Shown: one piece after another, positions 61,601-64,000 of the stretch
Position numbering within the stretch: position 1 is the stretch's first letter
Layout: the number at the start of each line of letters is the position of its first letter
DNA from: Chelonoidis abingdonii
Lineage: Eukaryota > Chordata > Testudines > Testudinidae
Assembly (NCBI RefSeq): GCF_003597395.2
Contig: NC_133778.1
Location: 20,762,673 to 20,826,672 of the forward strand
Direction: 5' to 3'
DNA length: 64,000 nt
Notes under the pieces: generated by a model
Told to the model about the DNA's origin: nothing
Databases searched by the model: none
Seen by the model: the letters and a program-made list of their open reading frames with translations, nothing else
Translations under genes and position numbers: made by a program

Positions 61601-63936
61601 CTGGCAGCTAGTTATCTTCAGCTATAGATCACAAAATACTTTTAAAGGAGATAATTATCATTATCCCCCACTTTACTGAGCTGCTCCAGGTCACCCAGCA
61701 GGCCACAGACAGAGCTGGTATTAGCACGGAGATCACCCAAGTCCCAGTACAGTGCTCTGTCCACTGTGCCACATAGTCTGCTGGGGAGGCAAAGACTTCT
61801 TAGAGTCCTTAACTAGATACACTGATATTAAATAGACCATTTTTTCCTTGCACTCCTTGGGGGTCAGAGCCTGCATCAGCATCTCCGTGAAGTCAATGAG
61901 ACAGCGCATGGATCTGTGTTCATGGAGCCTGAGGCAGGACTACAGCCTGCATGTAAAATAAAATACCTGCTAGAGACAGCAGGCATGGCTGATACTCCTT
62001 GCATATTCATTGCAATAAAGAGCATTTTTAAAAGAAAATTTCACTGAAGTAACTATGAAAAATAAGGGGCTTTAAAACAGTGGGGGTGGTTAGACATGAT
62101 CAAATAAATAGAGCTCACTTTGTAACTATATATAGAGGTGGGACAAGACAGGTAGATGGATTAAAAAGAATGTGACAGATGTGGGAAAATGAGGTGAAAA
62201 TTCATTATGGAAGTTCTAAATGACATCTCCTTGGAAGCTAATCTGTCAGTTACCTTCAGAGACTCTTGTTTGGCCTCCAGGTTCTTCCGTGATGTACATT
62301 TCCACTGCATGGGAAAGAAATTCATTGTTTAGCTATAGATGCTTAGCACATTAAGTTGATGTGTCAATTCAAAAGTAACTGATGTGAAAGAGGCCATTTT
62401 TACCATTTCGGTCTAATTCATACTCTTCAATTTTCTTCAGAAGGCTTTTGTCAATTTTCTCACAAATAGTCTTGAGGATTTCTAGGTTTTCTTCTGCCAG
62501 TAGCCCCTTCTTCTCCATCTCAATGAAAACATTGATCAGTGTCTGGGCAATTAGAAAGACAATTTCCTGCTAGAGATAGAATTTACTTTCCTTCTACATT
62601 CTCCAGTCTAGAGGTGCCTCTTCTTGTGGAGCCGTAGCCTCAGAGGCACTGATCATCCTCCACACCATAGCACACCACACCACTGTGAATGGAGGCTACT
62701 CAGATCCAGGTAGGATGGGGCCCACAGTGGTGCTCATATTTATACTGTGCTTTTCATTTAAAGGATTCCCATGGGGCACTAACTAACAATTGCTGAACTA
62801 TGTATTGGAATCACTTCGACTACTCCTCAAGAGCAGCTGCCTCTGGAAAGTAAACAGGCAAAGGGGTCTCTACAGCAAAAAGTGCAGTGGAACGTAGACA
62901 GGCAGAGCAACGGTGCCACATAGGAATCTGCTCATGCCTGAGCATTCATCTGACTCAGCAGAAGCAACCGAGATCTCAGTTCCATCTCTCATCAAAAGAT
63001 GATTCCTCCAGCAGAGCAGAGCCCCCATCTCCATATTGGATCTGACGTGACTTTTGTGTATTTTTCTTTGTAATGAGAGAAAATGAAGTGTTCAATCCAC
63101 TACCCCTTCCGTTCTACTATTTCTATCCTGTCTATTTAGATTATAAGATCTTCAGCACAGGGGACTGTCTACTGCTTATTTGTTTATACAGTATCTAGCA
63201 CAATAGGGCCACAGTCTGGACACTACAGTAAAAAACATGATTAATAATAATGAAGCATATAAGCCATCTAGTCCCTATCCAGAAATATTCCTGATTGGAG
63301 GTGGGGGGAAAGGAAGTGGTGTTAAGATGTGGAAACACAGGGTGACCATTCCCAAAGAAGCCCTGTTTTCCCGCTACACCCTAAACAACTTCTGGATCTG
63401 CTAAAAGCAATGAAACAATTCTTACCATCTCATTGTCCAGCTTACACTTCGGAAGCTCTTTGATCAGAAGAAACTTCAAAGATTTCAACTCATCTGTTGT
63501 TATGTTTTCTGAGAGCTGGAAGAGCAGGTACCTGGTAGGAAAACAGGGAGTTGTTTCGCTCAGTATGAGCCAGTTGGTATCTGAGATTTATTTAATATTG
63601 TGCTGGCAAGCTACTGAGAGCTCACTAGAAGCATACATGGCACAAAATGTGAAAACTGTATCACACACACACACACACACAAAATGTATTTTCTTCCACA
63701 CAGACACAAATGTTAACATACAAGAAATCGATTTTTTTTAACCTCGCTTGGTCCCAGGACAACCTGGAATTCAAACAGTTCTTTTTATGCAGCCAAAATG
63801 AGTTAGTTTTTAAAAACTAAGTTGAGCTGCCCAACCAAAACCCAATATGGGCTGATGGCTTTTACAGTTCAGTTATTAGTCTGCTTTTTCTCAGTTTTCA
63901 TCACTTACCAATAACTCCCCAAGTTCCTAACGTGCT
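55476..63936 (-). CDS. CASP8: CASP8, caspase-8 (3' eight exons; first DED outside window)
   Basis: Caspase-8 is the initiator cysteine protease of death-receptor signalling. It is recruited through tandem death effector domains (DEDs) and activated by dimerisation and self-cleavage. Exons on the - strand, 5' to 3': 63936-63911, 63531-63426, 62542-62404, 62304-62254, 60847-60780, 58043-57908, 56963-56462 and 55611-55476. All phases agree and give 387 residues to the stop. DED2 is clear ([40 protein letters not shown]). The protease domain has [14 protein letters not shown], the catalytic His in ILSHGDKG and the catalytic Cys in FFIQACQGD. The linker between large and small subunits keeps IETD and VEAD cleavage-type sites, and the small subunit ends [13 protein letters not shown]. 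Caspase-10 and caspase-18 are the alternatives; the linker and C-terminus fit caspase-8 best. Confidence 0.92.
55612..56461 (-). other. CASP8 intron with MITE
   Basis: The intron between catalytic and terminal exons. A MITE lies at 56221-56370; the rest has no feature beyond short gtgtgt/tctctc runs near 55890-55940. Confidence 0.6.
56221..56370. mobile_element. DNA transposon MITE ('ccttgtctacac' family)
   Basis: Inverted ends gccttgtctacac (56225) and gtatagacaaggt (56355-56367), with palindromic interior (tcagtttaaaaactga). It lies 92 bp from the donor end of the CASP8 catalytic exon. Confidence 0.7.
56462..56963 (-). CDS. CASP8: CASP8 main catalytic exon (His and Cys)
   Basis: Acceptor ctgtttactctccag, donor cacg|gttagt. 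502 nt hold the dyad: His in [10 protein letters not shown] and Cys in [11 protein letters not shown]. The subunit linker contains [17 protein letters not shown], two caspase-type cut sites. The start of the small subunit reads [20 protein letters not shown] and [12 protein letters not shown]. An open frame continues upstream into an ATG at 56998-57000, but this is intron. Confidence 0.97.
57188..57270 (+). mobile_element. CR1-type reverse transcriptase scrap, + strand
   Basis: The + strand reads [18 protein letters not shown], equivalent to the NIFINDLDDG-x-ES-TL text before the RT catalytic motif. It is very short and adjoins a longer piece in the opposite direction. Confidence 0.5.
57271..57783 (-). 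mobile_element. CR1/L3-type LINE reverse transcriptase remnant, - strand
   Basis: The - strand reads [20 protein letters not shown] then [18 protein letters not shown]. These are the SGVPQGSVLGP and FADDTKLGG motifs of CR1-group LINEs; here FADD has become SVAD, so the catalytic pair is lost. It sits in a CASP8 intron in the sense direction of CASP8. Confidence 0.75.
57908..58043 (-). CDS. CASP8: CASP8 exon, start of protease domain
   Basis: Acceptor ttttcctgaacag, donor gcag|gtacag. It encodes [20 protein letters not shown] and [16 protein letters not shown], matching human [20 protein letters not shown]...RDRNGTHLDAG. Phase 0 in, 1 out. Confidence 0.95.
58360..59060. repeat. Pyrimidine-rich (C/T) tract on + strand
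   Basis: About 700 bases dominated by C and T on the + strand (ccaccttcttctctcctcac, gtctcccttggttttcagtc, ttctcctcaatcatatcctg), with no obvious short repeat unit. On the CASP8 sense strand it is purine-rich. The ORF across it is a composition effect. Confidence 0.75.
59357..59470. mobile_element. Palindromic MITE (family of 48846)
   Basis: Left arm ggtatttttggtaagtatca and right arm tgacttttactaaaaatacc pair with each other around a loop ctgtgaattttttattgcc. It ends gacagaatcttaaccttaa, the reverse of the start of the copy at 48846. Confidence 0.65.
60780..60847 (-). CDS. CASP8: CASP8 linker exon
   Basis: Acceptor ttattttag, donor cag|gtaaat. It encodes [19 protein letters not shown] and IQQ. 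The SDSP parallels human ISDSPREQD, where prodomain removal occurs after the Asp. Phase 1 in, 0 out. Confidence 0.85.
60848..62253 (-). other. CASP8 intron
   Basis: Contains a MIR-like SINE piece (61605-61780). The rest is plain intron. Confidence 0.55.
61605..61780. repeat. MIR-like SINE fragment
   Basis: The text attatcattatcccccacttt, then ccaggtcacccagcaggccac and cccagtacagtgctctgtcc follow the MIR core and 3' region order. Degenerate. Confidence 0.6.
62254..62304 (-). CDS. CASP8: CASP8 short linker exon
   Basis: 51 nt between ccatgcag and gaag|gtaact. Phases agree with both neighbours (1 in, 1 out). It encodes an acidic linker, [16 protein letters not shown], in the variable region after DED2. 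Confidence 0.75.
62404..62542 (-). CDS. CASP8: CASP8 exon, end of DED2
   Basis: Acceptor aattgcccag, donor aatg|gtaaaa. It encodes [20 protein letters not shown], then [13 protein letters not shown], matching human [20 protein letters not shown]...INKSLLKIINDYE. Confidence 0.95.
62543..63425 (-). other. CASP8 intron within DED2 coding region
   Basis: The stretch is 883 nt, and no repeat or exon was recognised. Confidence 0.55.
63426..63531 (-). CDS. CASP8: CASP8 exon, start of DED2
   Basis: Acceptor tcctaccag, donor gatg|gtaaga. It encodes [20 protein letters not shown] and [15 protein letters not shown], matching human [33 protein letters not shown]. Phase 2 in, 0 out. Confidence 0.93.
63661..63680. 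repeat. (CA)n microsatellite
   Basis: Run of CA dinucleotides in the CASP8 intron between the short exon and the first DED2 exon. Confidence 0.85.
63911..63936 (-). CDS. CASP8: CASP8 candidate 26-nt exon between DED1 and DED2
   Basis: Acceptor gactatag (weak pyrimidine tract), strong donor attg|gtaagt. The 26 nt encode HVRNLGSY plus two bases that join the next exon's G to give Trp. Joined, [13 protein letters not shown] parallels human ISAYRVMLYQISE. Its acceptor is the less certain end. Confidence 0.5.
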
Positions 63937-64000
63937 ATAGTCTATGATAAATACATTGAGACATATCAGATCAGTTTACACTGCAGTCATATTTATACTG

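Noticed and set aside
55476..63936. Caspase-10 or caspase-18 as the identity of the - strand gene
   Set aside because: [13 protein letters not shown], the IETD linker and the C-terminal [13 protein letters not shown] follow caspase-8; caspase-10 lacks this C-terminal text. Caspase-18 cannot be excluded without an alignment but is less likely.
1..64000. CRISPR array, bacterial operon, phage or tRNA/rRNA genes
   Set aside because: No regularly spaced repeats, no Shine-Dalgarno-linked gene strings and no cloverleaf-like sequence was noticed; everything points to vertebrate nuclear DNA.

Overview
This window is a stretch of nuclear genome from a vertebrate, most likely a turtle. Genes are split into short exons with GT-AG borders, and exon phases agree from one exon to the next. 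Introns are full of non-autonomous hAT- and Tigger-like DNA transposons, CR1-type LINE pieces, MIR-like SINE pieces, a DIRS-type retrotransposon and LTR-like repeats. The turtle assignment rests on how these repeats look to me and was not checked against a database.

Three protein-coding genes can be rebuilt exon by exon. (1) TRAK2, + strand, 3257-23945: 13 exons encoding about 821 residues from roughly residue 95 of the family protein to the stop; the 5' exons lie before the window. Its 3' UTR probably runs to about 26.9 or 28.1 kb. (2) FLACC1 (formerly ALS2CR12), + strand, 31639-53813: 15 phase-compatible coding exons encoding about 429 residues, with one more candidate exon. (3) CASP8, - strand, 63936-55476: eight exons carrying part of the death-effector-domain region and the whole protease domain; the first DED lies beyond the right edge. 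The order TRAK2 > FLACC1 > < CASP8 is the same as in human 2q33, which supports all three calls.

Layout: 1-3256 TRAK2 intron; 3257-23945 TRAK2 exons, including an 859-base assembly gap inside a transposon; 23946-28150 TRAK2 3' UTR or downstream DNA; 28150-31600 intergenic; 31605-53813 FLACC1, with a DIRS remnant (33.37-35.6 kb) and two LTR-like repeats (37.37-38.38 and 52.85-53.63 kb) in its introns; 53814-55475 a short tail-to-tail spacer holding both 3' UTRs; 55476-64000 CASP8.

The three genes do not form a functional pathway. TRAK2 links mitochondria to kinesin and dynein, FLACC1 is a coiled-coil sperm flagellum protein, and CASP8 is the initiator caspase of death-receptor signalling. I found no bacterial-type system, CRISPR array, tRNA or rRNA gene. 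The items most worth checking are FLACC1 exon-structure oddities (a 21-nt microexon, a GC-AG intron, a possible intron of about 65 nt), a 26-nt CASP8 exon, the sense-oriented DIRS element just behind a FLACC1 exon, and several transposons with exact target-site duplications.
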